Shown here in pieces: positions 23,765 through 31,955 of a stretch of DNA of 38,615 nucleotides; the stretch's first letter is position 1, and every line of letters begins with the position of its first letter. This DNA is from JBNJDJ01 sp051744845. GTDB lineage: Bacteria > Bacillota > Clostridia > Peptostreptococcales > Acidaminobacteraceae. The notes under the pieces were generated by a model that saw only the letters and a list, made by a program, of their open reading frames with translations, did no database searches and was not told the origin of the DNA. Where the stretch lies: assembly GCA_051744845.1 (NCBI GenBank), contig JBNJDJ010000015.1, positions 1 to 38,615 of the forward strand, given 5' to 3'. A program made the translations under genes and the position numbers.

Positions 23765-25300
23765 ATGAAATTGAATAAACTTATAAAAGATATTGATATT
23801 ATTGATAAAAAGAATAAGGATAATGTTGATATTGAAGGTGTAGTTTGCGATTCAAGGAAAGTTAAAAAAGGATTTTTATTTGTTTGTATTAAAGGTTTTG
23901 AAACTGATGGACATTTATATGCTAAAAAAGCTTTTGATAATGGAGCAAAAGCATTAGTTGTTCAAAAGTTTTTAGATGTTGACCTACCTCAGATAAAAGT
24001 TAAAAATAGTAGAAAAGCTTTAGCTATAATTAGTAATATATTTTATGATGAGCCATCTAAAAAAATGAAGTTAGTTGGTATTACAGCAACAAATGGTAAA
24101 ACTACTACTTCATATATGGTTGATTCTATTTTAAAAGCTAGTGGTTTAAAAACAGGAGTTATTGGTACTGTTGCAATAAAAAATGGAGAAAAAATTGAGA
24201 GTACAAAGTTAACTACTCCTGAATCAGTTGATTTGCAGAAATATTTATATGAAATGGAAAAAAATAATGTTAATAATGTAACTATGGAAGCTTCTTCAGC
24301 TGCTATTAAATTAAAAAGAGTACATTCTATTGACTATGATATTAAGGCTTTTAATAATTTATCAAAAGAACATATAGGTTTTCATAAAACTTTTGAAGAT
24401 TATAAAAATACAAAATCTAGTTTTATTAAGGATTTAAAAAAAGACGGTTGGGCAGTTTTAAATATAGATGATAAGATTATAAAAAAATTAAAAAACGAAG
24501 TTAATTGTAATGTATTAACTTTTGGAATAGATAATAAAAAAGCAGATATAACTATTGAAAATTTAGATTTATCTACTGGTATTGCAAAATTTGATTTAAA
24601 AATTAATAATAGATTTATAGATATTGATAAGCAATCATTTAAAATACAATTATCAGTAGCTGGATATCATTCAGTATATAATGCTGTATCTGCTATTTCA
24701 ATTGGATTACTTTTAGGTATAGATATTAAAGATATTCAAAAAGGTTTAAATGATTTCAAAGGTGTTGAAAGAAGATTTGAATTAATTTATGATAAAGAAT
24801 ATAAAATATTTGATGATCATTTTGCTAATGTAGGAAATATAGATGTAACTCTTAAAACACTCGAATTAATGGATTATAATTCTTTAGTTTTAATATATGC
24901 AATTCGAGGTTCTAGAGGAGTTGTAACTAATAAGGAAAATGCTGAGGCTATTGTTAAATGGTCTAAAAAAATTGGATTTAATAAAGTTATTGCTTCTTTA
25001 AGTAAAAAAACTACAGATAAAAAAGATAAAGTTACAAAAAAAGAGTTAAATATATTTAAAGAAGTAATGGATAAGAGTCACTTAGAGTATAAAATTTATG
25101 ATACATTAGATAAGGCAATAGATAAAGGATTAGATAAAGTTAGTAATAACGATGTAATTATGTTAGCAGGTTGTCAAGGAATGGATTATGGAGGACATAT
25201 TATATTAAATAAGATAAGCAAAACACTAGCAGATGATAAAAAAGATCAAGTTTTAGGACCTCTTAAAGAAAGAGTTGTTGGTAGTGATTACAATGAATGA
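23765..25300 (+). CDS. Divergent MurE-like Mur ligase
   Basis: A 511-residue Mur ligase with all three domains. Domain 1 (VVCDSRKVKKGFLFVCIKG, DGHLYAKKAFDNGAKALVV) resembles the UDP-MurNAc-binding domain of MurE. Domain 2 has the ATP loop GITATNGKTTTS (about 105-115) and the candidate carbamylated lysine in YKNTKSSF. Domain 3 begins near VERRFE. It departs from true MurE: the His of EVSSHAL is Ala (EASSAAI), DYAH is DDHFA, and no DNPR diaminopimelate motif is visible. It therefore probably adds a different amino acid, or acts on another acceptor, and is a paralogue of the cell's housekeeping MurE. It sits two bases after the ATP-grasp gene and overlaps the racemase gene by eight bases. Confidence 0.85.
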   Translation: MKLNKLIKDIDIIDKKNKDNVDIEGVVCDSRKVKKGFLFVCIKGFETDGHLYAKKAFDNGAKALVVQKFLDVDLPQIKVKNSRKALAIISNIFYDEPSKKMKLVGITATNGKTTTSYMVDSILKASGLKTGVIGTVAIKNGEKIESTKLTTPESVDLQKYLYEMEKNNVNNVTMEASSAAIKLKRVHSIDYDIKAFNNLSKEHIGFHKTFEDYKNTKSSFIKDLKKDGWAVLNIDDKIIKKLKNEVNCNVLTFGIDNKKADITIENLDLSTGIAKFDLKINNRFIDIDKQSFKIQLSVAGYHSVYNAVSAISIGLLLGIDIKDIQKGLNDFKGVERRFELIYDKEYKIFDDHFANVGNIDVTLKTLELMDYNSLVLIYAIRGSRGVVTNKENAEAIVKWSKKIGFNKVIASLSKKTTDKKDKVTKKELNIFKEVMDKSHLEYKIYDTLDKAIDKGLDKVSNNDVIMLAGCQGMDYGGHIILNKISKTLADDKKDQVLGPLKERVVGSDYNE

Positions 25301-26000
25301 TTTATTAATTGGTATTTTAGGTGGAATGGGTCCAGAAGCTACTGCAAATTTGTATTTAAATTTAATAAACTCAACTGAAGTAACTAAAGATCAAGACCAT
25401 TTTAGAGTTATTATTGATTCAAATGCAAAAATACCAGATAGAACTAGTGCTATTTTAAATAAAGGGAAAAGCCCAGTAAATGATTTAGTTGCTACTGCTA
25501 AAAATTTAGAAAAATTAAATGTAGATATAGGTTTAATCCCATGTATTACTGCACATTATTATTATGAAGATATTCAAAAGAGTGTTAATTTTAAAGTTTT
25601 AAATGCATTAGAAGAATTAAATCAATACTTAAAAAAAGAATTTGAAAATATAAAAAAAGTTGGTGTATTATCGACTTCAGGGACTATAAAAACTAATCTT
25701 TTTAATAAATATTTAGATGATTTTGAAATAACTTATCCAAATGAAAAGATTCAAAAAGATTATGTAATGGAAGCAATTTATGGAAAAAAAGGTATTAAAA
25801 AAACTAAAGACAAAAAATATGCATTAAATCTTTTAAATAAAGCTGCAAAAGTTTTGATGAAACAAGAAGTAGATATTATAATTGCTGGATGCACAGAAAT
25901 TGGTTTGGTTTTATCAAATAATAAGTTAAATGTAAATATAGTCGATCCGATGGATGTATTAATAAAAAAAGTTTTTGAATTGGAAGGGAAAAATGAGTAA
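25293..26000 (+). CDS. Aspartate/glutamate racemase family protein
   Basis: Cofactor-independent racemase (235 residues) of the Asp/Glu racemase family. The two catalytic cysteines are Cys84 in IPCITAH and about Cys200 in AGCTEIGLVL; IGILGGMGPEATANLY is the typical N-terminus of aspartate racemases. The first motif reads CITAH rather than the common CNTAH. The most likely reaction is interconversion of L- and D-aspartate. The ATG at 25293 overlaps the Mur ligase stop (ATGAATGA), so the two are translationally coupled. Together with the ATP-grasp ligase this suggests a pathway that uses D-aspartate. D-glutamate for standard peptidoglycan cannot be excluded as product. Confidence 0.88.
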   Translation: MNDLLIGILGGMGPEATANLYLNLINSTEVTKDQDHFRVIIDSNAKIPDRTSAILNKGKSPVNDLVATAKNLEKLNVDIGLIPCITAHYYYEDIQKSVNFKVLNALEELNQYLKKEFENIKKVGVLSTSGTIKTNLFNKYLDDFEITYPNEKIQKDYVMEAIYGKKGIKKTKDKKYALNLLNKAAKVLMKQEVDIIIAGCTEIGLVLSNNKLNVNIVDPMDVLIKKVFELEGKNE

Positions 26001-26895
26001 AATAAAAGAAGAAGTAAATGAATTAATAGAAAATTTATTGTTATTTACTAAAAATGATTTATATAAAAATCAATTAAATAAAGCTAATAAGTTGTTTAAT
26101 AAAGGATTAGAAGATAAAATAATTGATTTAGGTTTTAATGAGTGGTTTGTATATGATTATAAATTTGATAATTCAAGTTGTATAATAGATGAATATATTA
26201 AAAGCAAAAATTTAAGTGATCATAAGAAAGATATTTTGGAAGCTATGAAAAATTCATTTGTTTCTGTTTTTAATGTAGGTGAAGTTAATAACCAGTTGTT
26301 TTTAAAAGATATATTTACTAAAACAGATTATCCTTTAAAAAATAAGTCATTAAATCATAAAAATGTAGTGGCTAGAGTAATGAAATTAAATAACGAAAAT
26401 TATGTTATAGATGTTTTAGATAAATGGGATAAAGATATAGATAGTATAAAAAAAGCAATATTAAAAAAATATAATGAATATGCTGGTATTAATAAAAATG
26501 TTTCAATATCTGAGTTTATTAAAAACAATTCATTAATTATTTATAAATACTTAATTCTTTATAGAGAAAGTAAAGATAAGTTAGTTTTTAAAGATCAAGA
26601 ATTTTATGTACATCAAGGTATATATGCAATAGTTGATAAAAAAGGATTCAAAACTAAACTTGAAAATGATGAAAAGATTAAGTTTTTAAGTGATGAATAC
26701 GAAGGTGATATTTATGAATTGATATTAGAAGAAATTGTATTAAGTGAAATATTAGTTAAAGATAAAACTATCGAAATCGAATGTAAAAATAAAGAAGATT
26801 TAAAAAAGGCTAATCTATATTTTGAACAAAATTATAAAAATTCTTTGAAAAAAATCAAAGATGAAGTACTAAATATTGAGCAATTATTAGACTAG
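25993..26895 (+). CDS. Protein of unknown function, weakly SEC-C-protein-like
   Basis: A 300-residue protein I do not firmly recognise. The central part (FNEWFVYDYKFDN, then an acidic helix, then SVFNVGEV and LFLKDIFTKTDYPLKN) recalls the region preceding the SEC-C zinc motif in a family of uncharacterised proteins, but no CxCxCH motif is present here. No signal peptide or membrane helix is visible, and it is rich in Lys, Asp and Glu. I chose the ATG at 25993 with AAGGGA just upstream. It overlaps the racemase gene by eight bases, so it belongs to the same operon and may be functionally tied to it. Confidence 0.7.
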   Translation: MSKIKEEVNELIENLLLFTKNDLYKNQLNKANKLFNKGLEDKIIDLGFNEWFVYDYKFDNSSCIIDEYIKSKNLSDHKKDILEAMKNSFVSVFNVGEVNNQLFLKDIFTKTDYPLKNKSLNHKNVVARVMKLNNENYVIDVLDKWDKDIDSIKKAILKKYNEYAGINKNVSISEFIKNNSLIIYKYLILYRESKDKLVFKDQEFYVHQGIYAIVDKKGFKTKLENDEKIKFLSDEYEGDIYELILEEIVLSEILVKDKTIEIECKNKEDLKKANLYFEQNYKNSLKKIKDEVLNIEQLLD

Positions 26896-26904
26896 GAGGA
26901 GATT

Positions 26905-27303
26905 ATGAAAAACAAAGGTAAAGATGATCCCGTCGTCCGGGATAATAAAAATATTAATGTAAATGATATTATTGATGATATTAAAGGAGTTTTAGGTGAG
27001 CACGATAATCCTAAAGAGGTCCTAGAAAAATATTTAGAGGATGTAGAATCAAAAATTGATACTGAGAGAATTTTAAAATTACATCAATTAAATAGAAAAA
27101 GAATAAAGGAATTAATTAAACAACATCCTTATTTTAAAAACCCTAATGATTATGGTATTAGATTAGTTTCAATAATGAAATATTTAAAGAAAAAAGGAAT
27201 TGACACAACAATTAATGATATTGATTTATTTATCGATGAAATAATAAAAAGTTGTGAAGGAGTAAAAGTAATTGAATTTGGTAAATATAAAAAAATTAAA
27301 TAG
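26905..27303 (+). CDS. Hypothetical helical protein
   Basis: A 132-residue, highly charged, probably all-helical cytoplasmic protein of unknown family. No catalytic motif, metal-binding cluster or membrane helix is visible. A strong AGGAGGAG ribosome site lies before the ATG. Codons about 8-13 contain an unusually GC-rich inverted repeat (ATCCCG at 26927-26932 and CGGGAT at 26938-26943), conspicuous in this AT-rich DNA. The gene lies between the racemase-operon protein and the DNA methyltransferase and is likely co-transcribed with both. The charged N-terminal half contains a possible coiled-coil (VLEKYLEDVESKIDTERIL). Confidence 0.65.
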   Translation: MKNKGKDDPVVRDNKNINVNDIIDDIKGVLGEHDNPKEVLEKYLEDVESKIDTERILKLHQLNRKRIKELIKQHPYFKNPNDYGIRLVSIMKYLKKKGIDTTINDIDLFIDEIIKSCEGVKVIEFGKYKKIK

Positions 27304-27314
27304 TGGAGTCTTTT

Positions 27315-29264
27315 ATGGGAAATGAAAAACAATTATTAAATTCTTTAGCTTATAAAGCTTTTGAAAAATTTGATATAAGTAAAGAAATTTTTGAAAAAAA
27401 ATATTCACTTGATTTTTCTAATTTAAAATCAAATAATAATATTGAAATAAGCTTAGATAAAAAAATGAATAAAGAAAAAAGAAAAAAAACAGGGAGTTAT
27501 TATACTCCCTTATCTATTGTAAAATATATGATTTTTATAGGACTAAAAGATTATTTAGTTAAAAATACAAATTATGATTTAATAGATATTGAAGGTTTTT
27601 TAAATTTAAAATATAAAAATTTAAATTTATTAAATATTTTAAAAAATATAAAGGTTGTAGATTTATCTTCAGGTACTGGCGTTTTTTTAAAAGAATATAT
27701 TTTATTAGTTAAAGAGATAATTGAATTTTATGATATAGATAATAAGAAGAGATTTTTAAAAATTATTATTGAAAATAATATATATGCCTTTGATATTAAT
27801 AATATTGCTTTAAATATTTTAGATTTAAAGTTACATATGATTTATTGGAAATATGATCAATCTATTCTAGATATAAATTTATATAATATAAATATTATTA
27901 CAAAAGAAAATTTTAATGAATTCATTCCGGGAAATGGATTTGATTTAGTTTTAGGAAATCCACCTTACCTTGGAGAAAAAGGAAATAAAAAAGTTTTTAG
28001 AAAAATTAAAAAAAGTTCATTTGGAAAAAAATTTTATGAAGGCAAAATGGATTTATTATATTATTTTATTTATAGAGGGATAAATATTTTAAATAAGAAA
28101 GGGATTTTAGTTTATATAACATCAAATTATTTTACTACTGCAAATAGTGGTAAAAAATTAAGACGATTTTTAAAACAAGAAGGTTGTTTTAAAAGGATTA
28201 TTAATTTTGATGATAATAAAGTATTTGATGATGCTATTTTGCATTCAATGATTTTTAGTTATATGAAAAATTCTAATCAAGATGTTTCGATATATAATAT
28301 TAATAAAAAAATAAATAAAAATAATTTTTTGAATAAAAAGAATTTAAATAAATTTAAATATATATTGAGTATGGAAGATTTATTTAATAAAAATAATTTG
28401 ATAAATATATTTGTAAATAAAGAGCATTATTCTTTAATTAAAAAAATTCAAGATCAATGTGGTTTAAAAATAAAAGATTTTTTTAATGTGAATCAAGGAA
28501 TTGTAAGTGGTGCTGATAAGGTTACGTCTAGGAATAAAAAGAAATTATCAAATCCAAGTAAAGTTAATAAAGGCGAAGGAATTTTTACATTAAATTCTTT
28601 AGAAGCAACAAAATTTAGAGAAGAATCTTATTGTAAAAAATTTTATAAAAATTCTGATATTAAATCATTTAAAGTTAATGAAGATAAAGAGAGATATTTG
28701 CTTTATGTTACAGATCAAACTGATATAGATTTAAAATTATATAATCACTTAAAAAAATATAAGAGTATTTTAGAAAATAGAAGAGAAGTAAAAAAAGGTA
28801 TTAGAAAATGGACTTCTTTACAATGGCCTAGAGATAAAAAAATGTTTAATAAAGAAAAAATTGTTGTTCCTCAAAGAAGTATAAAAAATACTTTTGCTTA
28901 TAGTAACTTTTCTTTATTTGCTAGTGCTGATATTTATTATATAACAAAAAAAGATATTTTATTTGATTATAATATTAAGGTTTTATTAGGTTTATTAAAT
29001 TCCAAACTATATTATATTTATTTATTAAATATTGGCAAGAAAAAAGGAAAAAATTTAGAATTATACTCTACACCAATAAAAAATTTATTAATTAAAAAAT
29101 TAAAATATAAAGATCAAATTATTAATTGTGTAAATAAACTAATTAAAAATTATTCAAATAAAAAATTTGAAAAATTAAATAAAATAATTTATAAAGAATT
29201 TAATTTGACAATAGATGAAATTGATTTTATAAATAAATTTTATAAGGAGAAAGTAGATGGATAA
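27315..29264 (+). CDS. N6-adenine DNA methyltransferase, Eco57I/TaqI-like, solitary
   Basis: A 649-residue class I adenine-N6 DNA methyltransferase. TGSYYTPLSIVKYM is the motif X region, DLSSGTGVF (116-124) the SAM-binding motif I (a variant of DPACGSGxF), AFDINNIAL motif II, and LGNPPYLGEKG (NPPY at 215-218) the catalytic motif IV. The C-terminal half (from about FNVNQGIVSGADKVTSRNKKKL) resembles the TaqI/Eco57I target-recognition domain. No N-terminal PD-(D/E)XK nuclease is present and no restriction gene lies nearby, so it is either an orphan methylase or part of a broken or dispersed system. I chose the ATG at 27315, 6 bases after GTGGAG. The gene is extremely AT-rich (very high Lys, Asn, Ile), possibly reflecting transfer. 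Confidence 0.87.
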   Translation: MGNEKQLLNSLAYKAFEKFDISKEIFEKKYSLDFSNLKSNNNIEISLDKKMNKEKRKKTGSYYTPLSIVKYMIFIGLKDYLVKNTNYDLIDIEGFLNLKYKNLNLLNILKNIKVVDLSSGTGVFLKEYILLVKEIIEFYDIDNKKRFLKIIIENNIYAFDINNIALNILDLKLHMIYWKYDQSILDINLYNINIITKENFNEFIPGNGFDLVLGNPPYLGEKGNKKVFRKIKKSSFGKKFYEGKMDLLYYFIYRGINILNKKGILVYITSNYFTTANSGKKLRRFLKQEGCFKRIINFDDNKVFDDAILHSMIFSYMKNSNQDVSIYNINKKINKNNFLNKKNLNKFKYILSMEDLFNKNNLINIFVNKEHYSLIKKIQDQCGLKIKDFFNVNQGIVSGADKVTSRNKKKLSNPSKVNKGEGIFTLNSLEATKFREESYCKKFYKNSDIKSFKVNEDKERYLLYVTDQTDIDLKLYNHLKKYKSILENRREVKKGIRKWTSLQWPRDKKMFNKEKIVVPQRSIKNTFAYSNFSLFASADIYYITKKDILFDYNIKVLLGLLNSKLYYIYLLNIGKKKGKNLELYSTPIKNLLIKKLKYKDQIINCVNKLIKNYSNKKFEKLNKIIYKEFNLTIDEIDFINKFYKEKVDG

Positions 29265-30471
29265 AAAGAATATTTATATATTTGGTTTAATTATTTTAAC
29301 ATTAATAGTTGTTTTAAGTTTTTTTTTAAAAACTGAAATAGAAATTTCAAAAGTAGCTAGATCTTATGAAATAATTAATGAGAAATTTATATATCAAAAA
29401 GATAATGAAATAAAAATGACTGGTTTTAATGAAAAAATAAATAATTTGAATATAGAAGAAAATAAAGTATTTTTTGATGCTAAACATCAAAAGTATGGAT
29501 ATAATAGATTTTTTTATGACTTAATGAATCATAAATTTTACTTTGAAAATATTGATAAAAAAACTGATAAAGAAGATGGTTTTAACGATATTATTGAAAA
29601 TAAAGTTAAAATTTTAAATGAAAATAAATTATATAAAAAATCTAAAGATAATAGTAAAATTGTATTTATTAATAAAAAAGGTAAAATAAAAACTTATGAT
29701 AAAAATAAAGACCAAATTACTACTATAGAATATAAATTTGATGACATTACATTAGATAAACAGTTAGAAAGAATTACAATTTCTCCTAAAGGAGGATATT
29801 TAGCCATTTGTGAAAACAAAAAAATCTTTTTATATGGAGCAGATTCAGGATATTTATATGGAAAAGATATTTCTGGCATTCAACCTTATTTTATAAACGA
29901 TAGCACTATTGTTTATAAAAATTATATTGAAAAATATAAACAATATAAATTAGCTAAATTTAGTGCAAAAAATAAAAAAATAAAATATTTTTATGAAACT
30001 ACTAATAATATAAGTTCTACAAAATATTCATATTTAGAAAAAATTGTTTTTTTCGAAACTAAAGATAAAAAGATTTCAAATATTATAATTTTTAATCAAA
30101 AGAATAATACTTTTATTTCTAAAAAAGTAAATTCTGCGATTTATGAAATTTTATTTAAAAAAGATAAAGTAATATTAGTTTATGAGAATGAAAACAGCTA
30201 TAATGTTAATTTGATTGATTTAAAATCTTTAAATGAATATAAGTTTAAAAATATTAATAAAATAAACAATGATTATATTAAAGTAAATAATAAATCAATT
30301 ATTTACAAAATAGATAATCAATATATTTTGAAAAAGGAAGATGAAATAATTTATTTAACTGATAATAGTGATGAGTTACTCAATATATTTTTAGGATTTT
30401 CTGACTTTGTAGGTTTTAATTTTAAGAATAAAGATGATATATATATTGAATTAATTAAAATAAACAATTGA
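29257..30471 (+). CDS. Membrane-anchored extracytoplasmic protein, possible beta-propeller
   Basis: A 404-residue protein of unknown family. A single N-terminal hydrophobic helix (about 6-24, IYIFGLIILTLIVVLSFFL) acts as signal anchor, leaving a large outside domain. That domain is built from recurrent short strands with alternating hydrophobic and aromatic residues and turns such as ISPKGGYLAICENKKIFLYG, reminiscent of TolB/WD-like propeller blades, though no canonical repeat is clear. It starts at 29257, overlapping the methyltransferase by eight bases behind AAGGAG, and so is the last gene of the operon beginning at 22582. The next gene has its own promoter overlapping this stop codon. Confidence 0.7.
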   Translation: MDKKNIYIFGLIILTLIVVLSFFLKTEIEISKVARSYEIINEKFIYQKDNEIKMTGFNEKINNLNIEENKVFFDAKHQKYGYNRFFYDLMNHKFYFENIDKKTDKEDGFNDIIENKVKILNENKLYKKSKDNSKIVFINKKGKIKTYDKNKDQITTIEYKFDDITLDKQLERITISPKGGYLAICENKKIFLYGADSGYLYGKDISGIQPYFINDSTIVYKNYIEKYKQYKLAKFSAKNKKIKYFYETTNNISSTKYSYLEKIVFFETKDKKISNIIIFNQKNNTFISKKVNSAIYEILFKKDKVILVYENENSYNVNLIDLKSLNEYKFKNINKINNDYIKVNNKSIIYKIDNQYILKKEDEIIYLTDNSDELLNIFLGFSDFVGFNFKNKDDIYIELIKINN

Positions 30472-30495
30472 AAATTGTATCCCTTATGATATAAT
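30468..30495 (+). promoter_or_regulatory. Promoter of the ECF transporter gene
   Basis: TTGAAA (30468-30473) and extended -10 TGA-TATAAT (TATAAT at 30490-30495), spacer 16. The -35 overlaps the previous gene's stop. ATTGTATCC (30474-30482) fills the spacer. Confidence 0.85.
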
Positions 30496-30518
30496 TGTAC
30501 CAGACAAAAAGGTACAAT
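30474..30518. promoter_or_regulatory. Repeated ATTGTAYC operator-like elements at the ECF transporter promoter
   Basis: ATTGTATCC (30474-30482) and ATTGTACC (30494-30501) are direct repeats exactly 20 bases apart, followed by an inverted copy GGTACAAT (30511-30518). The last two make a 7-base inverted repeat around the expected transcription start. The same element occurs at the pdxS promoter, including a copy between -35 and -10 in both cases. Confidence 0.62.
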
Positions 30519-30528
30519 AGGAGGGTAT

Positions 30529-31044
30529 ATGAGAGAAAATAAAACAAAAACACTAGTTTTAACAGCACTTTTAGCAGCATTAGTTACAATAGCAACAGTT
30601 GCAATACGGATTCCTACTTTTAAAGGATATATACATTTAGGCGATACTTTAGTTTATTTATCTGGAATTATATTAGGTCCATTATATGGTCCAGTTGCAG
30701 CCGGTATTGGGTCTTTATTTGCTGATGTATTTGCCGGATTCCCAAATTGGGCATTACCTAGTTTAATTATTAAAAGTTTAGATGCTTTAGTTTTTGGAAT
30801 TATTTTTAAAAATGTTTTTTTAACTAAAATAAATATGAAAAACTTAATATTTAAGTTTAGTATATCAGTTTTAATTGGTAGTACAATTATGGTAATAGGT
30901 TATTTTATTGTAGGTGGTTTATTTTATGGATTTAAGCCTTCAATAGCTAGTATACCTATGAACATTGTACAAGGTATAGGTGGAGGTATTATTGCATTTC
31001 CTTTAGTGATTGCTCTTAGAAATAAAAATATTTTAAATGAATAA
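30529..31044 (+). CDS. ECF transporter S component, candidate vitamin B6 transporter
   Basis: Substrate-binding integral membrane subunit (171 residues, about six hydrophobic segments) of an energy-coupling-factor transporter. The N-terminal segment KTLVLTALLAALVTIA provides the small-residue face used to dock the T component. YIHLGDTLVYLSGIILGPLYGPVAAGIGS and GFPNWALPSLIIK are typical of the vitamin/precursor S-component superfamily. Sequence alone does not fix the substrate; related proteins carry hydroxymethylpyrimidine, pyridoxine and others. The ATTGTAYC elements shared with pdxS point to a B6 vitamer, while the thiamine operon 900 bases on is controlled separately. The T and A components are not in the window. 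Confidence 0.85.
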   Translation: MRENKTKTLVLTALLAALVTIATVAIRIPTFKGYIHLGDTLVYLSGIILGPLYGPVAAGIGSLFADVFAGFPNWALPSLIIKSLDALVFGIIFKNVFLTKINMKNLIFKFSISVLIGSTIMVIGYFIVGGLFYGFKPSIASIPMNIVQGIGGGIIAFPLVIALRNKNILNE

Positions 31045-31110
31045 TATAGCTTTAAACTTGTAAAAGATTTTATTTATGATAGTATTTTTATGAATTAATA
31101 AAGGAGGAAT

Positions 31111-31746
31111 ATGGAAAAATTAGATTTTATTTATAAACGAAGTAGTGTAAGAAAATTTAGTGATAAAGAGGTAAAAGAAGATGATTTAAAAGAAATCTTA
31201 AAAGCAGGTATGAATGCACCTTCTGCTAAGAATATGCAAAATTGGAAATTTGTGGTTGTAAGAAATAAAGAAAAAATTAACGATATAAAAAATTTAGTTG
31301 AAAAAAAGCATAAGAAAATCATTGAAAAAATTGATGATAATGAAAAAACTCAAAGATTTGAAAAAATGATTAATTATTATACTTTTTTTAAAAAAGCACC
31401 TATTTTAATTTTATTTTTTGCATCAGAGTATAATTCATCAACAGCTAACCTTTTAAAAGAGGCTTGTGATGAAAAAGAATATAATTTATTTAAAAATGCA
31501 GATCCAGGTATACAAAGTATTGGTGCTGCAATTGAGAATGTTTTATTAGCATCAGCTACTTTAGGTTATGGAACTTGTTGGATGACAGGACCTAATTTTG
31601 CTATTAATGAAATACATGATTATTTAGATTTAGACTTTAATGGATATAACTTAGTAGCTATGTCTCCATTAGGAGTTCCTAAAAACAATAATGTATCTTC
31701 ACCAAAGAGAAAAGATTTTTCTGAAGTAGTAAAATTTATTGATTAA
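31111..31746 (+). CDS. Nitroreductase family flavoprotein
   Basis: FMN-dependent oxidoreductase of 211 residues. RSSVRKFSDKEV is the classic N-terminal FMN-phosphate contact, APSAKNMQNWKFVVV the second, and GAAIENVLLASATLGYGTCWMTGP the central helix and strand; it ends with the usual LGVP and conserved C-terminal segment. Members reduce nitro compounds, quinones or enones, or serve in specialised metabolism. The physiological substrate cannot be told. AAAGGAGG precedes the ATG. A 66-base gap to the ECF gene has no clear terminator, so it may be co-transcribed with it. Confidence 0.9.
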   Translation: MEKLDFIYKRSSVRKFSDKEVKEDDLKEILKAGMNAPSAKNMQNWKFVVVRNKEKINDIKNLVEKKHKKIIEKIDDNEKTQRFEKMINYYTFFKKAPILILFFASEYNSSTANLLKEACDEKEYNLFKNADPGIQSIGAAIENVLLASATLGYGTCWMTGPNFAINEIHDYLDLDFNGYNLVAMSPLGVPKNNNVSSPKRKDFSEVVKFID

Positions 31747-31757
31747 AAATAAATTAC

Positions 31758-31786
31758 TTGCTAAAAATTAATAACTTTGTTATACT
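31758..31786 (+). promoter_or_regulatory. Promoter of the thiamine operon
   Basis: TTGCTA (31758-31763) and TATACT (31781-31786), spacer 17. It would start transcription about 15 bases before the riboswitch. Confidence 0.65.
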
Positions 31787-31805
31787 TTATTTGAAAATTG
31801 AATAG

Positions 31806-31890
31806 AAACTAGGGGAGCCATTTGGCTGAGAGGATAATTTCCGACCCTTTGAACCTGTTGAGTTAACACTTGCGTAGGGAAGTACTTATT
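31806..31890 (+). promoter_or_regulatory. TPP riboswitch (THI element)
   Basis: The conserved THI-box parts are in order: ACTAGGGGAGCC, GGCTGAGAGG, then CCGACCCTTTGAACCTG and the 3' part with TAACACTTGCGTAGGGAAGT. ACT and AGT close the P1 helix. It controls the thiS-to-tenI operon, and an intrinsic terminator follows, so binding of thiamine pyrophosphate should stop transcription early. Confidence 0.96.
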
Positions 31891-31905
31891 ATTTTAAAAA
31901 ATATC

Positions 31906-31936
31906 AGTCTATCCGTACGGGTAGACTTTTTTATTT
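31906..31936 (+). terminator. Riboswitch expression-platform terminator
   Basis: AGTCTATC (31906-31913) pairs with GGTAGACT (31920-31927), including one G.U pair, around the central CGTACG, followed by a run of T residues. Its place between riboswitch and thiS fits attenuation by TPP. Confidence 0.85.
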
Positions 31937-31955
31937 GTAAAAAAAGGAGGGGAAA

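Noticed and set aside
22582..25300. Split cyanophycin synthetase as a firm call
   Set aside because: The Mur ligase has a MurE-type UDP-binding first domain that cyanophycin synthetase lacks, so this stays a hypothesis only.
27315..30471. A full restriction-modification or phage-defence island
   Set aside because: Only a methyltransferase is present; the neighbours show no nuclease, helicase or known defence domain.
31806..31890. The TPP riboswitch as a novel RNA element
   Set aside because: All conserved THI-box segments are present and the genes downstream are thi genes; it is a standard member.
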